Notes under the pieces: model-generated
Seen by the model: only the letters and a program-made list of their open reading frames with translations
Database searches by the model: none
What the model was told of the DNA's origin: nothing
Translations under genes and position numbers: made by a program
Shown here: in pieces, positions 48,373 to 57,734 of the stretch
How positions within the stretch are numbered: position 1 is the stretch's first letter
Layout: every line of letters begins with the position of its first letter
Source of the DNA: Gammaproteobacteria bacterium
GTDB taxonomy: Bacteria; Pseudomonadota; Gammaproteobacteria; SZUA-229
DNA length: 64,000 bases
Reading direction: 5' to 3'
NCBI GenBank assembly: GCA_029882215.1
Contig: JAOULC010000003.1
Coordinates: 62,001 to 126,000 of the forward strand

Positions 48373-48786
48373 TTACTGCGTCTGCAAGGTAGCAATTGAA
48401 AGTTTCACCAGGCCCAGCTGGCTGGCGGCATCCATCGCAGTGACAACAGACTGATGCGGGGTTTTTGCATCTGCTCGTAAGGTAACAACCATATCTGTTT
48501 TACCGTTAGTGACTTTTTGCAGTGCAACTTTCAATGTAGCAAGCGATGTATTAACAACCTGGCGATCATTGATGTAAAAATGACCTTTGGCGTCAATGCC
48601 GATGGTAATTGATTTTTGATCCTGTACTTTTGCCTGAGCTGATGAATCCGGTAATTGCAGTTTCAGTGTTGCCTGCTTTTCAAAGGTTGTTGATACCATA
48701 AAGAAAATGAGCAGCAAAAAAACAACATCAATTAACGGCGTCAGGTTGAGTTCTATGTTGTCTTCTCTGTTAGGCTTCAAATTCAC
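48373..48786 (-). CDS. exbD: ExbD/TolR-family proton-channel subunit
   Basis: 137 aa with one N-terminal membrane helix carrying the essential Asp (LTPLIDVVFLLLIFFMVSTTF) and a periplasmic domain. Family of TonB- and Tol-linked energy transducers. This copy, between exbB and msbA, matches the conserved comEC-exbB-exbD-lpxK neighbourhood and may be specialised; no TonB gene is near. It overlaps exbB by 4 bp and precedes msbA by 8 bp. Confidence 0.92.
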   Translation of the reverse strand: MNLKPNREDNIELNLTPLIDVVFLLLIFFMVSTTFEKQATLKLQLPDSSAQAKVQDQKSITIGIDAKGHFYINDRQVVNTSLATLKVALQKVTNGKTDMVVTLRADAKTPHQSVVTAMDAASQLGLVKLSIATLQTQ

Positions 48787-49436
48787 TTTGAGCTACCCTG
48801 CATCTGAACGTTTTTACTGTGCATCACATCGACCAGTTTAATCGCCTGTTGCTCCATTTCTATCACCAGTTCATCAACACGACCACGGAAATAGCGGTGA
48901 AACATATAAGCAATAATGGCCACTGTGAGCCCTGCTGCGGTGGTTGTTAAAGCCTGTGAAATACCGCCGGCTAACTCACCCGGATTACCGACACCCACAA
49001 TGGTAATGGCCGCGAAAACTTTAATCATACCAACCACGGTGCCCAGCAGACCCAGAAGCGGTGAAATGGCTGCTATGGTACCGAGGGTATTCAGAAAGCG
49101 GTCCATACCATGTACCACCTGACGGCCCACTTCTTCAATACTTTCCTTCATTCTGGCACGATCTGACTGGCTGTTCATAATGCCGGTTGCAAGAATTTTA
49201 CCCAGTGCGGATTCTGTACTGATAGCCTGTACTTTTGCCTGATCCAGCTGGCCTTCTTTGATCCAGTGCCATACGGTTGCCACCAGATGTTGAGGAATGA
49301 TTTTACTGCGGCGTAAACTCCAGAAACGTTCAGCCACAATGCCTAATGCAATAATTGAACAGGCAATAATTGGAAACATTAACCAACCACCTGCTTTTAC
49401 AAACTCTAACACGCCCGATACTTCCTGATTCACCAA
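48783..49436 (-). CDS. exbB: ExbB/TolQ-family proton-channel subunit
   Basis: 217 aa, three membrane helices. Visible: FVKAGGWLMFPIIACSIIALGIVAERFWSL (TM1), NTLGTIAAISPLLGLLGTVVGMIKVF (TM2, family signature), and GNPGELAGGISQALTTTAAGLTVAIIAYMFHRYF (TM3). Together with ExbD it forms a proton-conducting motor unit. Whether it drives TonB or an LPS-related process is open. It follows comEC at 115 bp. Confidence 0.92.
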   Translation of the reverse strand: MVNQEVSGVLEFVKAGGWLMFPIIACSIIALGIVAERFWSLRRSKIIPQHLVATVWHWIKEGQLDQAKVQAISTESALGKILATGIMNSQSDRARMKESIEEVGRQVVHGMDRFLNTLGTIAAISPLLGLLGTVVGMIKVFAAITIVGVGNPGELAGGISQALTTTAAGLTVAIIAYMFHRYFRGRVDELVIEMEQQAIKLVDVMHSKNVQMQGSSK

Positions 49437-49551
49437 TTAATAGTAGGGAATGATACTCGAAAAGGCAGTTATTTACTAACCAAAGTAGCCAGCAATTGAT
49501 TAAAAATTTGTTTTTAGTCATATACTTATGCCGCATAGTCAAACTATCCCC

Positions 49552-51876
49552 TTAATGCTCGGTACGATGCCAGTAACGCCGTTTTTGTTGACGATAGCCC
49601 TGTGCTCGACCGAACAGAGGGCTCTGATCTAGCAACAGGCTGATTTGTCCTTTATCGGCTGTATTGAGCTGGCTAACACCCTGCTGCTGATAACGCCCCA
49701 CCACCTCTGGCCGGGGGAAATCATAACGGTTCAGATAGCCAATGGAATAAATAGCTATTTCAGGCTTTACGGCTTTAATAAAGCGCATACTGGAGGAAGT
49801 TTTACTGCCGTGATGGGGCACAATTAAAACATTTGCTCGTAGCGAAAAAGCTTGCTGACTTAATAATTCATTTTCAGCTCTTTTTTCAATATCACCGGCA
49901 ATCAGTACACTGTTGACAGCATTACTGATCTTTAACACACAACTGTAATTATTACGCTTACGATAACGCTGATGTTGTGGGTGCAATATTTCAAAATCGA
50001 CACCATCCCAGTTCCAGCTCTGGCCTTTTATGCAGTGCTGTTTGTTTTTATGCTTGATCATTTCAATATCGCGGCCGATAACCTGAACCGTTTCAATGAC
50101 ATCAAGCACTGCCTGGGCGCCTCCTATGTGGTCATTATCACCATTACTGATTACAACCCTGTCGAGTTTTTTGATGCCCTGATGCCTTAAAAAAGGCACA
50201 ACCACTTTTTCCCCAACATCAAAGCGCTCACTGGACCGGCCTCCCGCATCAAATAATAAATGATGGCTTTTCGTACTGATCAACACCGATAAGCCCTGAC
50301 CGACATCTAAGACATGTAATTCAAACACGGCATCCGGCAAGGTAGTGACTTTATGTAACAGTAATGGCATGAGTAAAAAGACCGATAAGAATCGCGCCGG
50401 AAAAGCAGTCGGTGCAAATAATATCAGCAGCCCGATCATAGCCAGTAGCAGAGCGATGAAACTGGTCTCACTGTGCACCCAGACAGCGTATTCAAAGTCA
50501 GCCAGATAGCGCAGAAGCATCAACAGATAAGACAAACAGTCCGCAGAAATAGCGATAAATATCGCAGACAGTCCGTCATGTAACGGCGCCAATAACAGAG
50601 CCAGCATCAGCAGTGGCAAAATCAGCATCCCTACCAGCGGGATAGCCACGATATTAGCCAGTAGCGCGATCAGCGATGTTTGCTGAAAAAAATAAAAGCC
50701 AAGTGGCATTAATACCACGATCACCACCAGCTGCGGCCATAACCAGAGCAATATTTTATTTCTACCCGGCAACCTGCCAGCCAGACTGTAGCTAATGGCA
50801 GCAACCGCCAAAAACGACAACCAGAAGCCCACAGATAACACCGAGCTGGGTGATACGATCAGTACAACGATCAGTGCCAGCGACAGGCTTTGTAATACTG
50901 TTAATTGTCGGTAAAAAAACAAACCAGCATAGACCACCGCCAGCATCACGAGTGCTCGCTGTGTGGGTATCGTAAACCCGGCCAGTGCCGCATAAATATA
51001 GGCAACGATAAAGCTATAAAGTAACAAACTTCGATGACCAAAGTAAGGCTGTAAAAAGCTGATGCGGCTAACTAAACGTAATGCTGTCCAGGCAAACCCT
51101 GCCATTAATGCAATATGCAAGCCTGATATTGCAATCAGATGATTTGTGCCCGTATTGATAAACAGCTGCCAGTTTTCAGGGCTAATATCACCGCGATAGC
51201 CGATTGACAAGGCACTTAATAGCGCAGCCTCATCAGCGCCAGCATTGGCCTGTATTAGCTGGCGGATGTTAAATCGCTGGCGATCAACCAGCGACAAAGC
51301 ATTCGCTTCAGCTATTTTTTTATTAAGGGAGCTTGTCCTGACATAGCCGGTAGCATGAATATTTTGCTGGTAAAGCCAGGCTTCATAGTCGAAACCACCG
51401 GGATTCTGTAAGCCGGACGGAGGCTTGAGTCTTACCATTAATTGCCAGCGATCACCCGGCCTGATATCAACCGTCGAGTAATACCAGCTCAGCTGAATAC
51501 GCTCAGGTACCGCTCCTGAGTACCCCGTCAGTTTGAAGTGTTCAATATCAATGCGGAATTTAATCGCGCGCGAACCCCGCACTGGCAGGTCGACGACAAC
51601 GCCGCTAATCAATATATCCTGGCGTGCCAGACTCTGATCAGGCACGGCCTGTATATAATGCCAGCCCTGTAGGCTTGCCGAGAAAAATCCTGCCAAAAGG
51701 AAGATGAACCAGTAATGCTTTTTACGACGGTAAGAAACAGCGACAGCAACAACAAGAAGCCCGCTCCAATACAGATCAGGCAAGTGGGACTGCAGCTGTA
51801 AGCAAACAACACCGGACAGAAAAGCCAGTGCACAGACAGGCAACCTTAACACTGTAGGTATTACTTTATTCATCAA
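49552..51876 (-). CDS. comEC: ComEC/Rec2 DNA-uptake channel
   Basis: 774-aa inner-membrane protein that carries transforming DNA into the cytoplasm. The N-terminal part has an OB-like region (~60-160: PSGLQNPGGFDYEAWLYQQNIHATGYV), the competence domain (GTNHLIAISGLHIALMAGF, FTIPTQRALVMLAVVYAGL) and many helices. The C-terminal ~260 residues form a metallo-beta-lactamase domain: LDVGQGLSVLI, LLFDAGGRSSERFDVGE, ISNGDNDHIGGAQAVLD and LIVPHHGSKTSSS. The first His of the motif is Asn here. ComEA-like genes exist in the window at 59081, but not linked. It heads the exbB-kdsB series. Confidence 0.92.
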   Translation of the reverse strand: MMNKVIPTVLRLPVCALAFLSGVVCLQLQSHLPDLYWSGLLVVAVAVSYRRKKHYWFIFLLAGFFSASLQGWHYIQAVPDQSLARQDILISGVVVDLPVRGSRAIKFRIDIEHFKLTGYSGAVPERIQLSWYYSTVDIRPGDRWQLMVRLKPPSGLQNPGGFDYEAWLYQQNIHATGYVRTSSLNKKIAEANALSLVDRQRFNIRQLIQANAGADEAALLSALSIGYRGDISPENWQLFINTGTNHLIAISGLHIALMAGFAWTALRLVSRISFLQPYFGHRSLLLYSFIVAYIYAALAGFTIPTQRALVMLAVVYAGLFFYRQLTVLQSLSLALIVVLIVSPSSVLSVGFWLSFLAVAAISYSLAGRLPGRNKILLWLWPQLVVIVVLMPLGFYFFQQTSLIALLANIVAIPLVGMLILPLLMLALLLAPLHDGLSAIFIAISADCLSYLLMLLRYLADFEYAVWVHSETSFIALLLAMIGLLILFAPTAFPARFLSVFLLMPLLLHKVTTLPDAVFELHVLDVGQGLSVLISTKSHHLLFDAGGRSSERFDVGEKVVVPFLRHQGIKKLDRVVISNGDNDHIGGAQAVLDVIETVQVIGRDIEMIKHKNKQHCIKGQSWNWDGVDFEILHPQHQRYRKRNNYSCVLKISNAVNSVLIAGDIEKRAENELLSQQAFSLRANVLIVPHHGSKTSSSMRFIKAVKPEIAIYSIGYLNRYDFPRPEVVGRYQQQGVSQLNTADKGQISLLLDQSPLFGRAQGYRQQKRRYWHRTEH

Positions 51877-51932
51877 ACATCCTTGTTATCCGTTTGCAAT
51901 CATAATGCCAGACAGGCGATAATTCACCTTTA

Positions 51933-52469
51933 ATGTTCCGAATTACAAAGATGCCAAAACACTTACTCAAAAAGTACATGCCGGACCCAAAAACAATCCG
52001 CGAACACAAATCACTACAAATCTTCGGCAAACTGCTTCATGACCCTAACTTGTGGCATTTAAACCGGCGTTCAATAGCAAAAGCCTTTGCTGTCGGGCTG
52101 TTTTTTATGATGATGCCGGTACCTTTCCAGATGGCTCTGGCAGCCGGTGCTGCGATTATCGTCAGAAGCAATCTGCCAATTTCAGTGGTGCTGGTCTGGA
52201 TCAGCAACCCGGTCACCATGCCACCTATGTTTTACTTCGCCTATAAATTCGGCGCCTGGGTACTGCAGACACCCGAAACTCATTTCAGCTTCGAGCTGTC
52301 TATCGACTGGTTACTGAACGGCATGTCGGCAATATGGCTGCCTTTCCTGTTCGGTTGCATTTTGCTCGGTACTATTTTTTCTATTCTGGGTTATCTGAGT
52401 ATTCGCCTGTTATGGCGCTTATCCATCATCAATAAGATAAGCCAGCGTAAAAACTCCCGTTTAAGTTAA
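51933..52469 (+). CDS. DUF2062 membrane protein
   Basis: 178 aa with 3 or so hydrophobic segments. The family marks RRSIAKAFAVGLFFMMMPVPFQMALAAGAAIIVRSNLPISVVLVWISNPVTMPPMFYFAYKFGAWVL are present in the central region. No biochemical function is known. It diverges from comEC, a placement conserved in other gammaproteobacteria. The start could be 51933 or the ATG at 51951 (MPKHLLKKYMPDP). Confidence 0.88.
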   Translation: MFRITKMPKHLLKKYMPDPKTIREHKSLQIFGKLLHDPNLWHLNRRSIAKAFAVGLFFMMMPVPFQMALAAGAAIIVRSNLPISVVLVWISNPVTMPPMFYFAYKFGAWVLQTPETHFSFELSIDWLLNGMSAIWLPFLFGCILLGTIFSILGYLSIRLLWRLSIINKISQRKNSRLS

Positions 52470-52512
52470 CCGCTGCCATTTAAGTTAACCACTAAGAGTC
52501 AGTATTTATAAA

Positions 52513-52959
52513 ATGATCTGGAAACCTCACGCCACTGTATCGGCCATTATCGAAAAAGATGGCAAATTTCTGCTGATTGAAGAGCTGATTGACGGAATAA
52601 AAGTTTTAAATCAGCCGTCAGGTCATATTGAGCCTGACGAAAGTTTTGCCAATGCGGTCATCCGTGAAACACAGGAAGAAGCCGCCGTTGTGTTTCAGCC
52701 CGAATATATTGTTGGCCTATATCGCTGGGTTTTGAATGAGAAGGAACGAACTTATATTCGTTTGTGCTTCTCCGGAAAAATGCTCAGGACACTTGAAAAC
52801 CAGCCGCTTGATACCGATATTATCAGAACCCTGTGGCTCAGCTATGAAGAAATCATCGCAAATAAAGAACAGTTAAGAAGCCCTATGGTACTGGAATGCA
52901 TTGATGATTATCTAAAGGGAAGCCGCTTCTCACTTGAACTGCTAAAAGATCTGGGTTAG
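52513..52959 (+). CDS. nudJ: NudJ-like NUDIX hydrolase
   Basis: 148-aa phosphatase-type NUDIX enzyme. The NUDIX box spans [23 protein letters not shown] (residues ~38-60), matching G-x5-E-x7-REUxEExGU closely. [18 protein letters not shown] precedes it. E. coli NudJ acts on nucleoside di/triphosphates and thiamine-PP-type substrates; the exact substrate here is unknown. It precedes mnmA by 5 bp, as nudJ does in E. coli. Confidence 0.9.
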   Translation: MIWKPHATVSAIIEKDGKFLLIEELIDGIKVLNQPSGHIEPDESFANAVIRETQEEAAVVFQPEYIVGLYRWVLNEKERTYIRLCFSGKMLRTLENQPLDTDIIRTLWLSYEEIIANKEQLRSPMVLECIDDYLKGSRFSLELLKDLG

Positions 52960-52964
52960 GTATA

Positions 52965-54059
52965 TTGGATAAAAAAAATATCATTGTGGGTATGTCCGGT
53001 GGCGTCGACTCATCGGTTGCGGCCTTACTGCTGATAAATCAGGGTCATCACGTCGAAGGGCTTTTCATGAAAAACTGGGAAGATGATGACGAGGAAGGCT
53101 ATTGTGCAGCAGCGGCCGATCTGGCAGATGCCCAGTCAGTTTGTGACAAGCTCGGCATTAAATTACACAGTGTTAATTTTTCTGATCAGTATTGGGACCG
53201 TGTTTTCGAAAACTTTCTCGAAGAATACAAAGCAGGCAGAACACCGAACCCGGATATTCTGTGCAATAAAGAAATAAAGTTTAAAGCCTTTCTGGATTAT
53301 GCCATTGAGCTTGGGGCTGACTATATTGCGACAGGACATTATGTCCGGCGCTCTGAAAGTGATAATAAATCACACTTACTCAAGGGTCTGGATGCCAACA
53401 AAGATCAAAGTTATTTTCTCTACACATTAGGCCAGCAACAGCTGTCAAAGTCACTCTTCCCTGTCGGCGAGCTGGATAAGCCTATCGTCAGAAAAATGGC
53501 GAATGATGCAGGCCTGATTACCTATGATAAAAAGGACAGCACCGGTATTTGCTTTATTGGTGAGCGCAAATTTAAAGAATTTCTGGAAAAATACCTGCCC
53601 GCCCAGCCCGGAGAAATTCATGACCCTGAAGGCCGGTGCATCGGCAAACACCATGGCCTGATGTACTACACTCTGGGGCAGCGTAAAGGCCTGGGAATTG
53701 GTGGTTTAAAAGACAGCGCAGAAGAACCATGGTTTAGTGTTGCAAAAGATCTCAAGAATAATATCCTGATAGCTGCTCAGGGTCAGGAAAACCCTTTGCT
53801 ATATCACAACACACTCAATGCTTCACAGCTATGTTGGACCGATACAGCACCGGCTAGCGGAGCTAAATTAAAAGCAAAAGTGCGTTACCGTCAGGCCGAT
53901 CAGGATTGCACAATTACTCAAATAGACGGTGATTACTGCACAGTCGCTTTTGAGCACCCCCAGCGCGCCATTACTCCCGGTCAGTCCATTGTTTTTTACG
54001 CCGGCGATGAATGTCTGGGTGGCGCTATAATCGATAATATGTATAACGAAGATCACTAA
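52965..54059 (+). CDS. mnmA: MnmA (TrmU), tRNA-specific 2-thiouridylase
   Basis: Makes 2-thiouridine at the wobble position 34 of Lys, Glu and Gln tRNAs. 364 aa. P-loop for ATP-adenylation: [18 protein letters not shown]. The two catalytic cysteines are visible in [14 protein letters not shown] and [14 protein letters not shown]. The start is TTG at 52965, with AGG 4 bp upstream overlapping the nudJ stop. Followed at 2 bp by hflD, as in E. coli. Confidence 0.95.
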   Translation: MDKKNIIVGMSGGVDSSVAALLLINQGHHVEGLFMKNWEDDDEEGYCAAAADLADAQSVCDKLGIKLHSVNFSDQYWDRVFENFLEEYKAGRTPNPDILCNKEIKFKAFLDYAIELGADYIATGHYVRRSESDNKSHLLKGLDANKDQSYFLYTLGQQQLSKSLFPVGELDKPIVRKMANDAGLITYDKKDSTGICFIGERKFKEFLEKYLPAQPGEIHDPEGRCIGKHHGLMYYTLGQRKGLGIGGLKDSAEEPWFSVAKDLKNNILIAAQGQENPLLYHNTLNASQLCWTDTAPASGAKLKAKVRYRQADQDCTITQIDGDYCTVAFEHPQRAITPGQSIVFYAGDECLGGAIIDNMYNEDH

Positions 54060-54061
54060 TA

Positions 54062-54688
54062 ATGCCCTATACACAAGAAGATAAAACCATCGCCTTAGCC
54101 GGTGTTTTTCAGGCCGCCCAGCTTGTTACTGAAATTGCGCGTAAAGGTAAGTCCAATCAGGCTGCAATTGAATCAAGCCTTGAAAGCCTGCTACGGTTTG
54201 ATGCACCCGATGTCGTTTCGGTGTTTGGCGATCTCACCGGTGTTATACAGGGCCTGCGCACATTACAAAAGCAGCTGGACAATACGGCATATGAAAGAAA
54301 CACGGATATCACTCGCTATGCCATTACCATTATTCATTTACAAAGAAAGTTAGAAAAAGATCCTGCGATGCTAGAGCAAATCACTTCTCGTCTGGACAGT
54401 ATCAAATCCCAGCTTGATTACTTTGACCTGTCTCATACCAACACGATTGCAAAACTTGCCGACATCTACAAATCAACCATCAGTAATATGCAACCAAAGA
54501 TCATTGTGGAAGGAGAGCAGGCCTTTTTATCTAATGGTGTAAATGCAGATAAGATCAGAGCGCTATTGCTTGCTGGAATTCGCTCAGCTGTATTGTGGCG
54601 GCAGACTGGTGGCTCTCGTCTGCAACTCTTATTTTCCAGGAAAAAATATTTCTCTTCTGCAAAACAACTCAGTGAAAAGATACAGTAA
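54062..54688 (+). CDS. hflD: HflD, lambda CII-associated/membrane-linked protein
   Basis: 208-aa helical protein of the HflD family. Seen: TIALAGVFQAAQLVTEIARKG, LESLLRFDAPDVVSVFGDLTGVIQGLRTLQKQL and RDTDITRYAITIIHLQRKL-like stretches, then IRALLLAGIRSAVLWRQTGGSRLQLLFSRKK. Physiological role is undefined. In E. coli it links mnmA to purB; here purB has moved away and hflD ends the cluster. Confidence 0.92.
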   Translation: MPYTQEDKTIALAGVFQAAQLVTEIARKGKSNQAAIESSLESLLRFDAPDVVSVFGDLTGVIQGLRTLQKQLDNTAYERNTDITRYAITIIHLQRKLEKDPAMLEQITSRLDSIKSQLDYFDLSHTNTIAKLADIYKSTISNMQPKIIVEGEQAFLSNGVNADKIRALLLAGIRSAVLWRQTGGSRLQLLFSRKKYFSSAKQLSEKIQ

Positions 54689-54702
54689 GGTAGCGCTGTG
54701 AT

Positions 54703-54805
54703 CTGCCATAGTATCAATTATGGCAGGTATGCTTTCAGCCACCGCTATGACTGATATGAAAAGCATCTGCGAATATTTATTTCCGTTATTTAAAATAGCG
54801 GAAAT
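54703..54805. terminator. Two hairpins between hflD and the phosphorylase gene
   Basis: CTGCCATA (54703-54710) pairs with TATGGCAG (54719-54726). A second perfect-to-near-perfect hairpin runs 54779-54805, arms ATTTCCG and CGGAAAT plus an AT inner stem. Neither has a strong T run. They sit between convergent genes and probably end transcripts. Confidence 0.4.
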
Positions 54806-54832
54806 AGTTTGAGTCACTTTTTAGCTACTTTG

Positions 54833-55576
54833 CTAAAGCACCAGTGGTAATGTTTTTTCTATTAAGTCTCTGACACTTTGCATACCATCGACCAGATTCC
54901 TTTCAATTTCTTCCATCGTGATATTATCATTACAGCGTCCTGCTCCCCAGTTTGCTATTACAGCACAGGTTGCATAATCCATTTCCAGCTCACGAGCAAG
55001 TGCGGCTTCCGGCATACCCGTCATACCAACAATATCGCAGCCATCACGCTCTAATTTATTGATTTCAGCCGCTGTTTCCAGTCGTGGTCCCTGGGTAGCT
55101 GCATAAACACCTGAATCGACAATATTACAATTAGCTGCAGACGAAGCCGAAATCATCGCCTTTCTAAGCCGTGTATTGTAGGGGTGAGTAAAATCTATGT
55201 GCCTGTCCGGACTGAAGTCATCACTGTAAAATGTATGCTCTCTTCCATATGTGTAATCAATTAACTGATCTGGAATAACAATGGTTTTCGGTGACATTTT
55301 AGCGGTGATACCACCAACAGCAGCCACGGCGATAATCTGTTCTACGCCCAGTGATTTTAATGCCCAAATATTAGCCTGGTAATTAATTTTATGAGGAGGA
55401 ATCGTGTGACCATGTCCATGTCTGGCCAGAAAGACAACCGACTCAGAACATAACTCTCCGGTAATAAGAGGCGCTGAGACCGCTCCGTAAGGCGTGTGAA
55501 TCATCTGCTTGTTGATAATCGTTAAATTACTTAAGTGAGCAAGACCTGTTCCGCCAATTATTGCCAATTTAGACAT
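54833..55576 (-). CDS. S-methyl-5'-thioinosine/thioadenosine phosphorylase
   Basis: 247-aa purine-nucleoside phosphorylase family member. Seen: AIIGGTGLAHL, VVFLARHGHGHTIPPHKINYQANIWALKSLGVEQIIAVAAVGGI, and GCDIVGMTGMPEAALARELEMDYA. Pseudomonas has a close relative acting on methylthioinosine rather than methylthioadenosine in polyamine-linked sulfur salvage. The length (about 250 aa, versus ~280 for MTAP) fits that group; substrate choice cannot be proven here. It is monocistronic. Confidence 0.85.
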   Translation of the reverse strand: MSKLAIIGGTGLAHLSNLTIINKQMIHTPYGAVSAPLITGELCSESVVFLARHGHGHTIPPHKINYQANIWALKSLGVEQIIAVAAVGGITAKMSPKTIVIPDQLIDYTYGREHTFYSDDFSPDRHIDFTHPYNTRLRKAMISASSAANCNIVDSGVYAATQGPRLETAAEINKLERDGCDIVGMTGMPEAALARELEMDYATCAVIANWGAGRCNDNITMEEIERNLVDGMQSVRDLIEKTLPLVL

Positions 55577-55747
55577 ACTTACCTCATAGGATGATTATTA
55601 GGTGAATAATAACTCATTATTTACAACATAATCCTTAAAATATTGCTAAAATTAAATTTCTTTTTAGATGATGCTTTTGCTCATTGAAAACCTTACAGTG
55701 CCCCGGCTACTACGGGCCATCACATTGAATAACACAGGATTCTGTAA

Positions 55748-56257
55748 ATGTCTGAAAATACAAAAGTTCAAATTGAAACTACAATGGGTAGCATTATCAT
55801 GGAGCTTTACCCTGAGAAAGCGCCTATTACTGTAGAAAACTTTTTGACTTATGTGAAAGATGATTTCTTCTCAGAAACCATTTTCCACCGCGTCATCCCG
55901 AATTTCATGGTACAGGGTGGAGGCATGTTAGAAGACATGACTCAGAAAACAACTCGCGACATGATCAAAATTGAAGCAGACAACGGTCTTTCTAATGATC
56001 GTGGAACAGTTGCTATGGCCAGAACAATGGTACCGGACTCAGCAACTGCACAGTTTTTCATCAATGTAAAAGACAATTCTTTCCTTAACCATACCGCACC
56101 TACCAGCCAGGGCTGGGGATACTGTGTATTTGGTAAAGTACTTGAAGGAATGGATGTCGTTGATAAAATTGTAGCTGTGCCTACCACAACAAAAGCAGGA
56201 CACGGTGACGTACCTGTTGAAAGCATTATCATCAATAAAGTCAGTATTATTGACTAA
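55748..56257 (+). CDS. ppiB: Peptidyl-prolyl cis-trans isomerase B (cyclophilin)
   Basis: 169-aa cytoplasmic cyclophilin with no signal peptide. Active-site region: FHRVIPNFMVQGGGM, GTVAMARTMVPDSATAQFFINVKDNSFLNH, and GWGYCVFGKVLEGMDVVDKI. Catalyses proline isomerisation in folding. Two bases before lpxH on the same strand (its stop TAA runs directly into the GTG start region), so likely one transcript. Confidence 0.93.
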   Translation: MSENTKVQIETTMGSIIMELYPEKAPITVENFLTYVKDDFFSETIFHRVIPNFMVQGGGMLEDMTQKTTRDMIKIEADNGLSNDRGTVAMARTMVPDSATAQFFINVKDNSFLNHTAPTSQGWGYCVFGKVLEGMDVVDKIVAVPTTTKAGHGDVPVESIIINKVSIID

Positions 56258-56259
56258 TA

Positions 56260-57012
56260 GTGAAAGCTGATCACCCTGAAATTCTTTTTATTTCAGACCT
56301 TCACTTATCACCCGATCGCCCGCACATTATCAAACTCTTTAGCCGGTTTGTTAATGAGCGGGCTATTTATGCTGGCGCTTTATATATACTCGGCGATTTT
56401 TTTGAATACTGGATTGGCGATGACGATCCGGCTGACGGTCTGGAAAGTGTTTTCACCGCATTTGATACACTCAAAAAGAATAAAACACCGGTATATTTCA
56501 TGCATGGCAACCGCGACTTCCTGATCGGTTCTGATTTTGAACAACGCGCTCACTGTCAGATCATTCCTGATCCGCAAACTATCACTATCAATCAGCAGGC
56601 GGTTGTTTTAATGCATGGTGACAGCCTCTGTACCAAAGATATTAAATATCAGGAATTTAAAACGCTTGTGCGTTCAGAAACATGGCAAAAAATGTTCACT
56701 GAGAAAACCTTAGCCGAAAGAAAATCTATTGTAGCGTCACTGAGAAAAACAAGTCAGTCTGAAACATCTATAAAAGACGAAGTCATTATGGATGTTGATC
56801 GACAGGCAGTTGAAGATTTGTTTCATACCTACAAGAACAACTATCTGATTCACGGTCACACTCACCGGCCCGACATACACCAGCTTACAGTGGATAATAA
56901 AGCCGTAACGCGGATCGTACTGGGTGACTGGTACGAAAAAGGCAGCCTGCTATCCATATCAAATAAGGATGATACAGGCGACCTTGACTATAAATTAGAA
57001 AGCTTTCAGTAA
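56260..57012 (+). CDS. lpxH: LpxH, UDP-2,3-diacylglucosamine pyrophosphatase
   Basis: Manganese phosphoesterase forming lipid X in lipid A synthesis, acting at the inner-membrane face. 250 aa. The metal-site motifs are ILFISDLHLSPDRPHI, YILGDFFEYWIGDD, FMHGNRDFLIG, VVLMHGDSLCTKD and YLIHGHTHRPDIH. The start is GTG at 56260, following ppiB at 2 bp, a pairing seen in E. coli (ppiB-lpxH). Confidence 0.94.
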   Translation: MKADHPEILFISDLHLSPDRPHIIKLFSRFVNERAIYAGALYILGDFFEYWIGDDDPADGLESVFTAFDTLKKNKTPVYFMHGNRDFLIGSDFEQRAHCQIIPDPQTITINQQAVVLMHGDSLCTKDIKYQEFKTLVRSETWQKMFTEKTLAERKSIVASLRKTSQSETSIKDEVIMDVDRQAVEDLFHTYKNNYLIHGHTHRPDIHQLTVDNKAVTRIVLGDWYEKGSLLSISNKDDTGDLDYKLESFQ

Positions 57013-57014
57013 AA

Positions 57015-57734
57015 CTAACGCTCACCGAAGCTTAAATTATCCCCCATAGAATATTTTTTGTAGTCTTTTGGCAAAACAAACAGCGATTCTTTATATTGTG
57101 TATCTTTTTTATAAGTGGTCATGATTCTCTGCAAGCCATTTAAATGCCACTGTTGTATTGGAAAACCCTTCTCGTAAACACTGCCAGTATTATAAACATT
57201 GTCAATTAACAAACACGGCGTTCTCATATCTTCCGGTGTTGCCGCAATAGCATCAACCTGCCCCGCTGAAAGAGTTTGACGATAACGCTTTAACAGATGA
57301 GCTTCTTTTATTAAGAAACCTTCAACCACTTGAGCTTCTGTACAAACTTTTTCATTCGCGGACAGCCAGTAATTATACACTGGCTTACTATCAAAAGCCG
57401 GCGCGTCCTCAATCAGCCTCCAGCTCACATTACGCTGAAATGTAAAAACTGGCATTTTCCAGTCTTTATTTTCTATAACCAGAATTGTTGAGTCATCGTG
57501 GTTAACGCTATAAATAACACGCTTCTTGTCATCATATAGGATGAAGTCACCGTCATTTGTATTATCATCAACTCTTAAGATATTACCGGCAAAAATATAA
57601 CGAACCGGATACGGATCAATCCCCTTTTCTCGTTCATCAAAATGAACTGTTATTACTGAGCGGCTTTCAGCACTTATATCAACTGAAAGCATACACAATA
57701 TAAGAATTAACGTGCTAGTTATTATATTCAACAT
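57015..57734 (-). CDS. Periplasmic hypothetical protein
   Basis: 239 aa. An N-terminal signal peptide (NIITSTLILILCMLSVDISAES) predicts export. The mature part alternates beta strands (SVITVHFDEREKGIDPYPVRYIFAGNILRVDDN, GDFILYDDKKRVIYSVNHDDSTILVIEN) and carries two or three cysteines. I do not recognise a family. Its start shares one base with the stop of the DUF455 gene, so they are coupled. It ends 2 bp from convergent lpxH. Confidence 0.75.
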   Translation of the reverse strand: MLNIITSTLILILCMLSVDISAESRSVITVHFDEREKGIDPYPVRYIFAGNILRVDDNTNDGDFILYDDKKRVIYSVNHDDSTILVIENKDWKMPVFTFQRNVSWRLIEDAPAFDSKPVYNYWLSANEKVCTEAQVVEGFLIKEAHLLKRYRQTLSAGQVDAIAATPEDMRTPCLLIDNVYNTGSVYEKGFPIQQWHLNGLQRIMTTYKKDTQYKESLFVLPKDYKKYSMGDNLSFGER

